The notes: generated by a model from the letters alone, not told the origin. A stretch of DNA of 64,000 bases from a virus (IMGVR_UViG_3300046804_004438:46387-110386), one strand, 5' to 3'. Shown: positions 23,902 to 33,457, counted from the first letter of the stretch. Program-made: numbers and translations.

Positions 23902-25110
23902 TTAAATTCCATCAAATTCTATAGCTTTAACATTATAACCGTTACCAAAACCATTAGGATCAAGATGTGTTACATATAAACAATTGTTACCATCTAAACC
24001 CCCACCAATTGTGCTGGTACCATAGCTTGTATTAGAAGTAGTTTGATTTATTATAGTAATATTAGCGTGACCACTATCCTTGACTAACATAGCAGTAAAC
24101 AATTCAGTTCTTGAATTCATATCACTCTGAACTCGAACCCTGACCTCAGCTGCAACTATATGAGAATTGGATGCTGTCCATACTGTGGCAGTTGCACCTC
24201 CACTTTTATATCCATCACCATAAGGATTATTAATACTTGATACTATTTCGCGACTTTTGTTAATGGAACTACCATTTGAAAATATAATTGTGTTTGGAAA
24301 ATTGGTAGATCCATCCTTATTAAACTGCCATGCGTAAGTATTTGCACCAGTATCAGTATAAAAATAAATTACTGTATTAGAATAGAAGGATACATATTCA
24401 CCTCCATTAGTACTAGTATCTACGTAGATACCTGTGTAGTTTAAAGCACTGAGTGAATCTGAACCAATTGTTATTGTATTAGGACCAGGAATAATAACAG
24501 GACCACCAGGAAACGATAGAGTACTATCTGTTCCAAATGTCCATGAATAATTATTACCAGCAATGTCTGAATCTACGGTCAGCATAAAAGGATATGAAAG
24601 TGGTGTATCTATCCTGAAAACTGCTGGAGAAGCACCCGTCTCATCACCAATAAATGTACCACCTCTAAATCTTACATAGTTGTTTGCATTAATATCATAA
24701 GTAGATGATATCATATTAAATACAACATTATCAGTAGTGTTCAAGCTTTGATCATAGCTACCTCCACCAGTGCCAGCGGAACCTGTGAAACCTACTGCAC
24801 CTTCAGATCCAGCATATCCTAGACCACCTTCAGATCCAGTGTATCCTGTACCAACAGAACCAGTGAACCCTATAGGGCCTTCTGAACCAACGTATCCTGT
24901 TGCACCTGCTATACCTTCTGATCCAGTATAACCTATATCACCTTGAGATCCAGCATATCCAGTAGCTCCTACTATATTGCCTTCTACAGTAGAACCATCA
25001 TGAAGTCTAAGTCCATGGGAATCGCTCCATACCAAAGTACCATTCTCATATACATCATTATCGCCATTTCCAGTATAAAGCTTTGAACCTACAAATTTTA
25101 CTACACTCAT
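23902..25110 (-). CDS. Collagen-like tail fibre protein
   Basis: 402 residues. Residues about 48-115 carry tandem Gly-X-Y triplets (GATGYAGSQGDIGYTGSEG type), a trimeric collagen-like stalk. The C-terminal 290 residues are Ser/Thr/Asn-rich beta structure, probably the receptor-binding or tip region. Shares the GYTGS repeats with the next gene upstream. Confidence 0.8.
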   Translation of the reverse strand: MSVVKFVGSKLYTGNGDNDVYENGTLVWSDSHGLRLHDGSTVEGNIVGATGYAGSQGDIGYTGSEGIAGATGYVGSEGPIGFTGSVGTGYTGSEGGLGYAGSEGAVGFTGSAGTGGGSYDQSLNTTDNVVFNMISSTYDINANNYVRFRGGTFIGDETGASPAVFRIDTPLSYPFMLTVDSDIAGNNYSWTFGTDSTLSFPGGPVIIPGPNTITIGSDSLSALNYTGIYVDTSTNGGEYVSFYSNTVIYFYTDTGANTYAWQFNKDGSTNFPNTIIFSNGSSINKSREIVSSINNPYGDGYKSGGATATVWTASNSHIVAAEVRVRVQSDMNSRTELFTAMLVKDSGHANITIINQTTSNTSYGTSTIGGGLDGNNCLYVTHLDPNGFGNGYNVKAIEFDGI

Positions 25111-25120
25111 TTCTTATTCC

Positions 25121-26749
25121 TTAACATGCATAGTCTCTACCATAGAACACTCTTGCAGTCCATTGTATGAAAAAACTCTGTGGAGAGTTGGTAGTGTTTT
25201 TAAAATATAATCCATCATAGCCAGTTATATGCCAGAAGATATCATTTGGTAAGTTTGAATTTCCACTCATGTGTTCTATGTGAGTCACGTCCATATTTTC
25301 ACCATAGTCTGATGCCCAATGTATGGTACCTACAATAGTACCATAATGCCCACCACCACCAGTCATATATGCGTGATATTCGACAATTGCTCCTCTGACA
25401 TCCTCACCAGTGTTAGGAACATTAGCAACATCAAACCATTTTACGGGTGTTGTACCATCAAAAGCACCTGAAAACCCACCATTATAGTTTCTTATATACC
25501 ACTTATGATTATTTGGAGTTGTCCATTCTGAATCTACAGTATTAGCTGCACCACCAGTAGATACTGGACTATTGTTAACAAGAAGATTACCTGTGTTATC
25601 AATAGTAAGTGGAGTATTATTAATATAGATTGTGTTATTACTTACGTAAAGATCTTTCCACTGCTTATCCGCAGATCCCAGACTAAACACATTATTCTGA
25701 GTGGGAATGAAGCTGGTATTAGAATATATTGAAGTGGAATTTATAACTAATTTAACATCTTCTGTATTAGTATTACCAGCAAGAAATTTTATAGAATGAT
25801 CTGATTGTGGACCAATAATTAAGTTACCACCTGTGTTATATAAGTAACCATCGCTTGGACCCCATACATTTCCGTATGTTGTATCCGTATAGGTATTACT
25901 ATTAATACCCATATCAATAAACGGACCTAAACCTTGTTCGTAGTTGCCTTCATTATTATAAGCAACCCAGTCACCAGAGGCATTATTAGCATTAGAACTG
26001 TTTTGAATGACTACTTGATGAAATGTGTCTTGAGATGCAAGAAAAATAGGAGCGCTAGTTAGACTGCCTGAGTGACGGTATATAGAACCATCAAATATCC
26101 ATTCTTGCTGATCGTTTGTTAATGTAAGATCATAGTAGAGAGAAAGATCGCCTGTAATAGGATTTTCAATATACAAACTACCTGGGTTATCTGTGGTAAC
26201 CCTTACCTTCAATCCACCACCTGAATTATTTAAATTCTTAACTGTATATTTCTTACCAGTAGTATGAGGTGCTGTGATAGGTAGTATAATTGTTATATCT
26301 TGAGAAATATTATTAGGATCACAATATATGACACTATCATCTAATGTTGCTGTGTAAGTATTAGCTGCATTAACTGTTCTGAAAGCATATACACCCTCTG
26401 GTGCAGTAGAACCAGTATAACCTATCGCTCCCGAAGAGCCTGTATATCCATTGGTACCATTAGTACCAGAAGATCCTGTGTAACCATTTGTACCAGCAGG
26501 TCCTGTTGAACCAGCATAACCATTAGTACCTGCAGAACCGGAATATCCATTAGTACCTGCAGAGCCAGTATAACCAGCACTGATACCTGCAGAGCCTGTA
26601 TAGCCTCTCAATTGAGTACTGACAGAAGAAACAAAATTATTTACTGTAATTTTATTAGTAGAGGGTAGACCTGCTGGATCATGAACAACCATTAACAGGT
26701 CATTATTAGCAACCGATGTAATGGCATTTAATTCAGAAATCTTAGGCAT
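25121..26749 (-). CDS. Collagen-like tail fibre protein
   Basis: 542 residues. Short N-terminal attachment domain (ELNAITSVANNDLLMVVHDP), collagen-like repeats at about 50-117 (GSAGTNGYSGSAGTNGYAGS type) and a long beta-rich C-terminus with LGSADKQWKDLYVSNNTIYI, a fibre-shaft motif common in T4-like phages. Likely host-recognition fibre. Promoter-like sequence at 26764-26791. Confidence 0.82.
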   Translation of the reverse strand: MPKISELNAITSVANNDLLMVVHDPAGLPSTNKITVNNFVSSVSTQLRGYTGSAGISAGYTGSAGTNGYSGSAGTNGYAGSTGPAGTNGYTGSSGTNGTNGYTGSSGAIGYTGSTAPEGVYAFRTVNAANTYTATLDDSVIYCDPNNISQDITIILPITAPHTTGKKYTVKNLNNSGGGLKVRVTTDNPGSLYIENPITGDLSLYYDLTLTNDQQEWIFDGSIYRHSGSLTSAPIFLASQDTFHQVVIQNSSNANNASGDWVAYNNEGNYEQGLGPFIDMGINSNTYTDTTYGNVWGPSDGYLYNTGGNLIIGPQSDHSIKFLAGNTNTEDVKLVINSTSIYSNTSFIPTQNNVFSLGSADKQWKDLYVSNNTIYINNTPLTIDNTGNLLVNNSPVSTGGAANTVDSEWTTPNNHKWYIRNYNGGFSGAFDGTTPVKWFDVANVPNTGEDVRGAIVEYHAYMTGGGGHYGTIVGTIHWASDYGENMDVTHIEHMSGNSNLPNDIFWHITGYDGLYFKNTTNSPQSFFIQWTARVFYGRDYAC

Positions 26750-26763
26750 ATCTACCCTCTATT

Positions 26764-26791
26764 ATATTATTGATTATTTAATTAGTATCAA
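26764..26791 (-). promoter_or_regulatory. Sigma70-like promoter
   Basis: Minus strand: TTGATA (26791-26786), 16-bp spacer, TAATAT (26769-26764). A region this AT-rich can mimic promoters, so this is less certain than the others. Confidence 0.4.
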
Positions 26792-27630
26792 GAATCTGGT
26801 AATACTGAGTCTTCAGCATCGCCTGACATTGAACCCATTGCTACTAGAGTTTCATACTGAACACGTCCAGCACGACCACCCGTACCTACTTTACGAACTA
26901 CCCAACCAGCATGTGTAATACCCTTGTTGCTACCACCACCTACTACGGCTGCACCAGTTGCTGTATCACCAGTAAGAGTATGACCAGTTTCTGTGAGACC
27001 CTTAGTAAGAGTAATTCTTGAGCCACCAGGAGCGGAAGCAAGAGCAACTACAGTTGCGTTAGCAAACTGAACATAGTACTTAGTTCCTGATGTAAGACCA
27101 CCAATTGCAGTGTTACCAGCTGCTACTGCATATGTTACAGGATCACCCGCAACAAATGCACCTGCGGATGAGATAGTAATAACACTGTTAGAACCACCAC
27201 CACCGTTTCCAGTTACAGCAGAGTTAGCATTGAATGATGTAGAGCTAGGAGCGGCAAATGAGATAGTAGGATTAGTTTCATATGATGAACCAGCATTGCT
27301 GATATTTGATCCACCAATCTTACCTGTGCTATTTGCAGTACCAGTTGCAGCTGCACTAGAACCACCGCCACCAGAGAAGGTAACAGTAGAGTTTGCAGTA
27401 TAACCGGAACCTGCATTAGTTACTATAATTTGAATAACACCACCAGAACCTACACCCATTTCAGTAGTATCAACACCAAACTGACCAACAGTCAATCCTG
27501 AGACTATTGCGCTTTGTGTTACGTTACTAAAAAATGCTGTTCTATTAGTTGTATTTGGTGCAAGGTTGAACCCTGTACCTGCCCACAGCACTGAATTTGC
27601 TGCTGAGTCATCATTTTTCCATTGAGACAT
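26788..27630 (-). CDS. Virion structural protein (Gly/Ser-rich beta repeats)
   Basis: 280 residues starting MSQWKNDDSAANSVLWAGTG, a start recalled from structural proteins of marine T4-like phages. Contains two imperfect repeats (ITNAGSGYTANSTVTFSG-like and ISNAGSSYETNPTISFAA). Late-type promoter upstream and AAAGGAG ribosome site. Confidence 0.68.
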   Translation of the reverse strand: MSQWKNDDSAANSVLWAGTGFNLAPNTTNRTAFFSNVTQSAIVSGLTVGQFGVDTTEMGVGSGGVIQIIVTNAGSGYTANSTVTFSGGGGSSAAATGTANSTGKIGGSNISNAGSSYETNPTISFAAPSSTSFNANSAVTGNGGGGSNSVITISSAGAFVAGDPVTYAVAAGNTAIGGLTSGTKYYVQFANATVVALASAPGGSRITLTKGLTETGHTLTGDTATGAAVVGGGSNKGITHAGWVVRKVGTGGRAGRVQYETLVAMGSMSGDAEDSVLPDS

Positions 27631-27671
27631 TGTTTTTCTCCTTTAAGTAGAATTACAGACTTCTACAAAGG

Positions 27672-27679
27672 TATTTATG
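27672..27679 (-). promoter_or_regulatory. Late-type promoter element (CATAAATA)
   Basis: Minus-strand late-type element in the gap between the Dps gene and the structural gene starting at 27630. Confidence 0.5.
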
Positions 27680-27698
27680 AATTTCAATATTGTTTGGA

Positions 27699-28133
27699 TT
27701 ATGAAAGAATGGATCTTAACATCCAACCATGTTTTTTATGAATGTCAATGCGATCTTGGATGAAATTAGCTAGACCATGCTCAGCATTTTGCTCTGCAGA
27801 AAGATACGCCTGAGTCAATGCATCTATAACCTTGTCATTATCCTGTGCAGCTATAGAAATCATTTGCTCTGCAGGAACAACATCTAACTGATCCTTAATA
27901 GTGGTTTGATCCATGAAACGTGATAGTGAACCAGGAGCAAATCCTTTTACAGCTCTGATATGTTCTGCAATATCATCCACTGCACCCCATACGTCTGTAT
28001 ACAATTCCTCAAAGAACTCGTGGTATTGAGGAAAGTTAGGACCAGTTACATTCCAGTGAAAGAAATGTAGTTTTAGATAAAATGAAAAGTTAGTTGCGTG
28101 TAAAACCTTAAGTTTTTCTAATAGTTGTTCCAT
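27699..28133 (-). CDS. dps: Dps-like ferritin
   Basis: Iron-storing, DNA-protecting mini-ferritin. 144 residues in four-helix form; ferroxidase residues in HFFHWNVTGPNFPQYHEFF (His26, His38) and VDDIAEHIRA (Asp53/Glu57). No extended DNA-binding tail. In the late region, so it may protect replicated or packaged DNA from peroxide, or control iron; role is inference. Confidence 0.9.
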   Translation of the reverse strand: MEQLLEKLKVLHATNFSFYLKLHFFHWNVTGPNFPQYHEFFEELYTDVWGAVDDIAEHIRAVKGFAPGSLSRFMDQTTIKDQLDVVPAEQMISIAAQDNDKVIDALTQAYLSAEQNAEHGLANFIQDRIDIHKKHGWMLRSILS

Positions 28134-28135
28134 GA

Positions 28136-28339
28136 TTAGTCTCCGTTTCCATTCCCTGAACCTCCGGAGCCACCAGAACCACTTCCACCACCGCCACCAG
28201 AGCTAGAACTCTTACCTGGATTAGCAGAATGTAGTTTCATATCAGCACCGCGATATTTTTGTTTTCTAATATTAATAATTTTTCCTGAAGGATCCCTTAC
28301 ATAAAGCTCATCAAGAAACTCTCTGAAAGTCTTCACCAT
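28136..28339 (-). CDS. Small protein with capsid-targeting-like N-terminus and Gly/Ser tail
   Basis: 67 residues. N-terminus MVKTFREFLDE resembles the T4 capsid-targeting peptide (MKTYQEFIAE). The last 25 residues are nearly all Gly and Ser. No domain recognised. Lies in the late operon with other proteins of similar N-terminus. Confidence 0.55.
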   Translation of the reverse strand: MVKTFREFLDELYVRDPSGKIINIRKQKYRGADMKLHSANPGKSSSSGGGGGSGSGGSGGSGNGNGD

Positions 28340-28716
28340 GCCTTACAGCTCCAGTATCTTGCCTTAGTTCTTGGACCTGGATTATCACAGTTATGTCTTG
28401 CACGGAATGATCTTCTACGAGCAGGAATGTTCTTTTTAATAGTCATGTTTGGATCACCAAAGTTTACCTTTACAACATTTCCTCTTTCATTCTTAACATA
28501 GACAGCTCTCTTCTTTGGACCACCAGGAGTCAAGAAAGGCTTTCCCAACTTAACATTGTGACCACCGTGATCTGCTTCTTCTAAAGGTTCACCCCAGTCT
28601 TCATATAGCTCATCGCCAGAAACCAAAAATGTTTCTTCAATCAACTCATGAAGTTCTAGTTCTTCGTCTAGTAAGCAACCGCTTTCTTCTGTGTATTGTT
28701 TGAATGTTTTAATCAT
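28333..28716 (-). CDS. Conserved late protein with capsid-targeting-like N-terminus
   Basis: 127 residues. N-terminus MIKTFKQYTEESG resembles the T4 targeting peptide. C-terminal half (VKVNFGDPNMTIKKNIPARR then HNCDNPGPRTKARYWSCKAW) is a conserved, basic, Cys-containing module that I recall in marine phage virion proteins. Overlaps both neighbours. Confidence 0.6.
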   Translation of the reverse strand: MIKTFKQYTEESGCLLDEELELHELIEETFLVSGDELYEDWGEPLEEADHGGHNVKLGKPFLTPGGPKKRAVYVKNERGNVVKVNFGDPNMTIKKNIPARRRSFRARHNCDNPGPRTKARYWSCKAW

Positions 28717-31265
28717 CCTGATCTCCAGCCTCCACCTTTACTCTTGTACCATTTAGCTGCCCAGCCATTAGCATAAGCAGAAGGATATACATCAAACTTA
28801 CTTCTTGCTAATGCTTTTGCTCTTGACCACAGAGAAGGATTAGTTGGCTTACTTCCTTCATCAATATGCTCAACTTCTTCTGTTCTTACGTTTATAGGAG
28901 CACCACCTTTGCCAGAACGATCTGCAACAGGATCTTCTCTTCTTTTTCTTACTGCAGCTGCTGCTCTCTTTGTTTTATCCATTGCTCTTGCTTTTGCAAG
29001 AGGAAGGCACTTTGGCTTACCTTCACCTTCTTCTCTTGCACAATCACCTTTTATGTTACCCTTGGTATCCATACGGACCCATTTATCCTTGAACCATTGA
29101 CGAAGATCTTCGTTCACTTTTGGCTTATAATCAGAAGGTACTTCTTTTTCGTAATCTGCACGAGTCTTTGTCTTGCGATCGTCAATTGCTTTCTGAGAAG
29201 GAACAGCTCTTCTTCCTATTTCATCTTCTGCAGCTTTTAATATATCTAATGATTTCTGACTGAGTGGCTTTCTTTGAGCAATGTATCTTTCTCTGTTTTT
29301 ACCAAAGTATATTGCTTCATTTACATATTGATCAGGTGTTATACCAGTCTTCTTTACCCACATATCATGCAAATCATGTACATCAATATTAAAATTATCA
29401 GCAACTTGTCTCATAATCTTATCAATGCCATCATATGATGTATCAGTAGCAACATTTAATTTATCTTCCAAATAATTTATAGGATCCATTTCAGAGGTTA
29501 CATCATCGTGAAGATGTCGATAAGGAATAAAATTATGATGTTGTCCTAAAGCTGTATTTCTATAAACTCCTAGATAAGCATTTTTAGAATGATGAGTATA
29601 GTGTCTCATAGCCATTCTTCTTTTTCTATAATATTGTTTTCTCTTAATTCTCTGCATTTCTGAAGATTGAGCAACTGGCACTTTACCAAATGTTTTTTCA
29701 AACAACTCATCCACATCTACATCTTCTTTTACTCTTTTAGTAGTCTTGTTCATTATCTGATCTTGAGTATCAGATTCTGGTTGATCTGCAACCGATGCAT
29801 TCATATGCATAGTGAAATGCTGGTTAACGTGTGCTTTAATTATGTTATCGCGAGTGTCGGCATCTGCTATGTTTTGACCAACATAACCACTGCTTTCACC
29901 ATCCGGACTGCCGGATACATTACCTAGACCTCTTACTCCTCCACCACCAGAAGAGTTGACAGATTCGTTAGTGTTTTTTTTTGCTTCTTTATCTAGAATA
30001 GCCTGATAATCTTTAGCGGCTTGTTGGAGACCTGCCTTTGCAGCTTGTGCTCTTTGCTCGCTATCCTTGAGACGTGGCATTGCTGTTAACATCTTTTCCC
30101 AAGGTGATTTCTTCTCGTCTATTATCTTTTTTTGAATTTGTTGTTGACGGAAAGGTCTGTCATCTTGCTTACGATCTCTCTGATCTCTAGGCACTAGTTG
30201 GATTTTTTTACGATCTTGTTGATGACGATTAACTGCTTCTCTATATTTTGGATCTGGATTTTGATCATCAACCCAACCTTCAAATGCATGATTAATATCG
30301 TCTTTTACAAGATTAGATTTTGGTTCACCTGGAGTATCATGCTTGAACAATACTACTCTTGTTGATGTACCATCATCTCTAAAATGTGAGTTTGAATGAT
30401 TAATTGATTTATGTTGTTTTTTAATATTAGATATTTCTTTATCTTCATCATATTCTTCATTAATAACTAAATCATATATTTGATCCAATTCTTGATATGA
30501 TGTTTCTAATATGAAATGATCAAATATATCATCAACATCTTCTTTTACTGATTTAATCTGATCTGCAATTTCTTTTGCATGTGGATGTAATCCCTTAGGA
30601 AGACCCTTTTTGAATTCTTTCATGTTTCCAGAACGAGCATGGTCACGCATCTTTGTGCCAGACATTCCAGTTGTACCTTCGGCATCAGGATCTCTATCAC
30701 CAGCAGAAACTACATTGATAGATTTAAAATTATAATGACCGTGTGTACCTTTAACACCATTATACTTATTAATCAATTTATGAAATTCATTTACTCTATC
30801 AGATCCTGCAACCATCGTAATATGTTGAACACCAGCTTCATGGAGAGCTGAAAGCTGGTGAAGTAGAGTAGGATGCTCAGAGGTAGAAGAGCGAACATTA
30901 GTACCTTTACCAGCAATCTTCTTGAGGTATTCTACCTTCTTTTCTTTAGGAAGTGGATTCTTAGAATTACCCTCTGTATGCGAAGCAATAACATGAGCCT
31001 CACCACCAACAGATTTTGCAGTATCTTCAACTTTATGAATTAGTTTTTCGTGGCCAATTGTAGGAGGATTGAAACGACCAAATGCAAATACAGCTCTTTT
31101 TTCCTTAGCTTCAAGGACAGGATTCAAAATGATTTCATCTGGCTTTTGGCCAGTCATCGTTCTTCCTTTGGAAATAATGTCCTTGACAACTTCTGTCTTA
31201 CCCTTTTTGAGAGGCTTAGTATCAGAAGTTACTTTATTTGATTGAGGATCATTATACTCTGGCAT
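28713..31265 (-). CDS. Large virion-type protein with cytidylyltransferase-like domain
   Basis: 850 residues. N-terminal nucleotidyltransferase of the HIGH superfamily: FGRFNPPTIGHEKL (63-75) and, near residue 200, TGMSGTKMRDHARSG, the ISGTxxR-type motif of NMN adenylyltransferases. The middle is charged and repetitive. The C-terminus carries GWAAKWYKSKGGGWRSG (DUF5872-like) after a KCLPLAKARAM region. Driven by a perfect late promoter. Probably a head- or tail-associated enzyme; substrate unknown. Confidence 0.72.
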   Translation of the reverse strand: MPEYNDPQSNKVTSDTKPLKKGKTEVVKDIISKGRTMTGQKPDEIILNPVLEAKEKRAVFAFGRFNPPTIGHEKLIHKVEDTAKSVGGEAHVIASHTEGNSKNPLPKEKKVEYLKKIAGKGTNVRSSTSEHPTLLHQLSALHEAGVQHITMVAGSDRVNEFHKLINKYNGVKGTHGHYNFKSINVVSAGDRDPDAEGTTGMSGTKMRDHARSGNMKEFKKGLPKGLHPHAKEIADQIKSVKEDVDDIFDHFILETSYQELDQIYDLVINEEYDEDKEISNIKKQHKSINHSNSHFRDDGTSTRVVLFKHDTPGEPKSNLVKDDINHAFEGWVDDQNPDPKYREAVNRHQQDRKKIQLVPRDQRDRKQDDRPFRQQQIQKKIIDEKKSPWEKMLTAMPRLKDSEQRAQAAKAGLQQAAKDYQAILDKEAKKNTNESVNSSGGGGVRGLGNVSGSPDGESSGYVGQNIADADTRDNIIKAHVNQHFTMHMNASVADQPESDTQDQIMNKTTKRVKEDVDVDELFEKTFGKVPVAQSSEMQRIKRKQYYRKRRMAMRHYTHHSKNAYLGVYRNTALGQHHNFIPYRHLHDDVTSEMDPINYLEDKLNVATDTSYDGIDKIMRQVADNFNIDVHDLHDMWVKKTGITPDQYVNEAIYFGKNRERYIAQRKPLSQKSLDILKAAEDEIGRRAVPSQKAIDDRKTKTRADYEKEVPSDYKPKVNEDLRQWFKDKWVRMDTKGNIKGDCAREEGEGKPKCLPLAKARAMDKTKRAAAAVRKRREDPVADRSGKGGAPINVRTEEVEHIDEGSKPTNPSLWSRAKALARSKFDVYPSAYANGWAAKWYKSKGGGWRSG

Positions 31266-31288
31266 TTGATTTCCTAATGTTTATTTTG

Positions 31289-31296
31289 TATTTATA
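31289..31296 (-). promoter_or_regulatory. Late promoter element (TATAAATA)
   Basis: Perfect T4 late element on the minus strand, 24 bp before the start of the 850-residue protein. Confidence 0.7.
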
Positions 31297-31327
31297 ACTG
31301 TATAGTTACTACCAAAGCCGTAACAAA

Positions 31328-32461
31328 TCATCCTCTGCCAAACCTTGGATTATTCAAGATTGCTGTCGATACTTTTCTAGGAACTAGTTTTGCTACCGGT
31401 CTTCCACCCTTTTGAAGAACAACACCTTCACCAGCTGATTTCTTCCCATCAATAGACGTTTCCATATCTGGATGATGTACACCCTTTAATACATGCTCAG
31501 TTGCCTGTTCAAGGTGATGGTGAATATCGATAGAACGTTGGAAATGTTCCGCATGCTTATCTACATGAGCAATCATTGCAGCATGTTGATCTCTAACTCT
31601 TTGTTGAGCAGCAGGTGTCTTTAACTTGCTAGCTTTCTTTTCAGCCATCGCTTGAAGATGCTTCTTGTAACCTTCAACTGAAGGTGTTGTACCACCACGG
31701 GTAGTACTATTCATATATGTGGTGAAATGAGTAACATGCTCAGGTGTTAAGTGCTTTGTAGTATGACCCTTGAGTAGCTTCTCAGCAGCAGCAAGATGAT
31801 GTTCTGTAGCTTTTCTATCTTCTGCTGAATAATGTTCAGGATCAGGCTTATGTTCATGTTCAGGAACAAATACATTGTCACTGTGTCTCAATGCACCTTT
31901 AGATAAAGCTGATGCAGTCTTACCATGAACTTCAGTATGAATAGCAACACCAAGTGGAGCTTTCGTTTTAGCTTTGTATGTAATTCTATTGGGAGTAGTT
32001 GAAATAGAACTACCAGTTTTCTTTGTATGATTATCAGAAGGTGTATGTAAAAGATCACCTTGTACATGATGGCCTTTATTTACAAACTCATGACCGTGAG
32101 CAAGAAGGTGCTTCATTGCTGCTGCATATTCAGGAGCATGACCAAAATGCTTGTCTACTTCTTCTGGAGTTCTTGCAACTATACCACGCTTCCATCTATG
32201 CTTGTCTGTAACACCAACTCCTTTTTCATCGTTAATGATGTGAACAGAAGCACCACCATCAGTCTTCAGTGATGCTTTAATAGTGCTTTTCTTACCTTGT
32301 CTGTGATTGTGAAACTGACGAATTAAATCAACACCAAGCTTTGCATGCTTTGGGTCTGCATAGTGCAATTCCTTTGCATGAGTAAGATGAGTCAATTCTT
32401 CTTCTTCGACAGACGATGCTGGACGAGCTGCTTCTGATATAAAATTTAAAAACGTTTTCAT
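31328..32461 (-). CDS. DUF6267-like protein with ligase-type nucleotidyltransferase motifs and capsid-targeting-like N-terminus
   Basis: 377 residues. N-terminus MKTFLNFISE|A matches the T4 internal-protein targeting peptide with a predicted gp21-type cleavage site after Glu10. Further in: KTDGG (66-70, KxDG of ligase motif I), VQGDLLHT (133-140, motif III-like), GEGVVLQKGG (344-353, motif IV-like) and AKLV (357-360, motif V-like), in the order of DNA/RNA ligases. A His-rich insertion separates III from IV. Ligase activity is inference; the family is recalled as an uncharacterised marine-phage protein. Confidence 0.55.
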   Translation of the reverse strand: MKTFLNFISEAARPASSVEEEELTHLTHAKELHYADPKHAKLGVDLIRQFHNHRQGKKSTIKASLKTDGGASVHIINDEKGVGVTDKHRWKRGIVARTPEEVDKHFGHAPEYAAAMKHLLAHGHEFVNKGHHVQGDLLHTPSDNHTKKTGSSISTTPNRITYKAKTKAPLGVAIHTEVHGKTASALSKGALRHSDNVFVPEHEHKPDPEHYSAEDRKATEHHLAAAEKLLKGHTTKHLTPEHVTHFTTYMNSTTRGGTTPSVEGYKKHLQAMAEKKASKLKTPAAQQRVRDQHAAMIAHVDKHAEHFQRSIDIHHHLEQATEHVLKGVHHPDMETSIDGKKSAGEGVVLQKGGRPVAKLVPRKVSTAILNNPRFGRG

Positions 32462-32464
32462 GTG

Positions 32465-33457
32465 TTAACCTTTAACACCTACAGATTTTTTAAATTCTTC
32501 CATATGATCATCTTTGTCTAAATTGACATGACTTTTATCTAATCCGTTAACTCCATCAGGATGGAATGCAACAGTTCTAGATCTTTTATTGCCTAGTTGT
32601 TTTTCTCTAACAACCCACTTACCCTTACCAGAAATTTCTGGAAGACCATGACCTGTTTCATCTTTTCCAACTCTATATGTGCCATAATTATTTCCTACTT
32701 GGAGAACATTAACTCCATGATCTCTCAAGTAAGCTTTAGCTGGTTCTAGATCAGGATGTTTAATAGAAATGGTTTTTGCTCTACCACTCTTTGTTGTCTC
32801 TTGTTGATCAGGATTAGGAACATGCTTATTCATATGTTCTAATACTCCTGATTTTTCAATAGCTGCTGCGTATTCTGGTCTTTCTCTTCTCAATCTATCA
32901 GGTATATGCCAGCCACCTTTGTTAGGATGGAAGTGGATAGTTCCTTGTCCAAAAGCAGCATTTACACCACCCTTGGCCTCACCAGATAACACTCTTTCAG
33001 CGCTCGTTACTCTACCACCATGATTCTTTTTCTTTTTTCTATTAATAATAGGAAAATCTGTACCAGCAGTAGAACCAGCAGGCTTGTATCCTTCAGGAAC
33101 CAAACCGTGACTTTTTGCTCTGTTGAAAAAATCTGACTCATATTTGTGACCACGATTTTCAGCAGTTGTTGATCCTGCTGGTTTATTAAGTCTAGAAGCT
33201 CTTACTGTTACAGTCTCTTTTGATCCTTCAGGTCTAACTTCTACATGATGTTCGCCATTTATTACTTTATGACCAACCAACGTAACTCTAGTACCTTTAG
33301 CATGTTGGCCAACTTTTGAAGCAAGCGTATGGGAGTTTTCTTGATGGCTTTCTCCACCAGGAAGATATGGCTTTATATACTTTTCAGCATGCCTATCACC
33401 TTCCAATCCTCTGAATTTAATAGTGGCCTCAGATAAAATTTGAGTAAAAGTTTTCAT
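32465..33457 (-). CDS. PD-(D/E)XK nuclease-like protein with capsid-targeting-like N-terminus
   Basis: 330 residues. N-terminus MKTFTQILSE|A matches the T4 internal-protein targeting peptide. Nuclease-fold residues appear in order: Glu107 (KYESDFF), Asp134 (GTDFPII), Glu160-Ala-Lys162 (SGEAKGG) and Gln171 (FGQGTIHF). Residues 52-92 form a small SH3-like beta domain. A late-type promoter and a terminator separate it from the next gene upstream. A head-packaged nuclease is the best inference. Confidence 0.6.
   Translation of the reverse strand: MKTFTQILSEATIKFRGLEGDRHAEKYIKPYLPGGESHQENSHTLASKVGQHAKGTRVTLVGHKVINGEHHVEVRPEGSKETVTVRASRLNKPAGSTTAENRGHKYESDFFNRAKSHGLVPEGYKPAGSTAGTDFPIINRKKKKNHGGRVTSAERVLSGEAKGGVNAAFGQGTIHFHPNKGGWHIPDRLRRERPEYAAAIEKSGVLEHMNKHVPNPDQQETTKSGRAKTISIKHPDLEPAKAYLRDHGVNVLQVGNNYGTYRVGKDETGHGLPEISGKGKWVVREKQLGNKRSRTVAFHPDGVNGLDKSHVNLDKDDHMEEFKKSVGVKG

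Noticed and set aside
24781-24970. Regular short repeats that look like a CRISPR array
   Set aside because: They are in-frame Gly-X-Y codon repeats of collagen-like fibres (also 26400-26600), without constant repeats or spacers.
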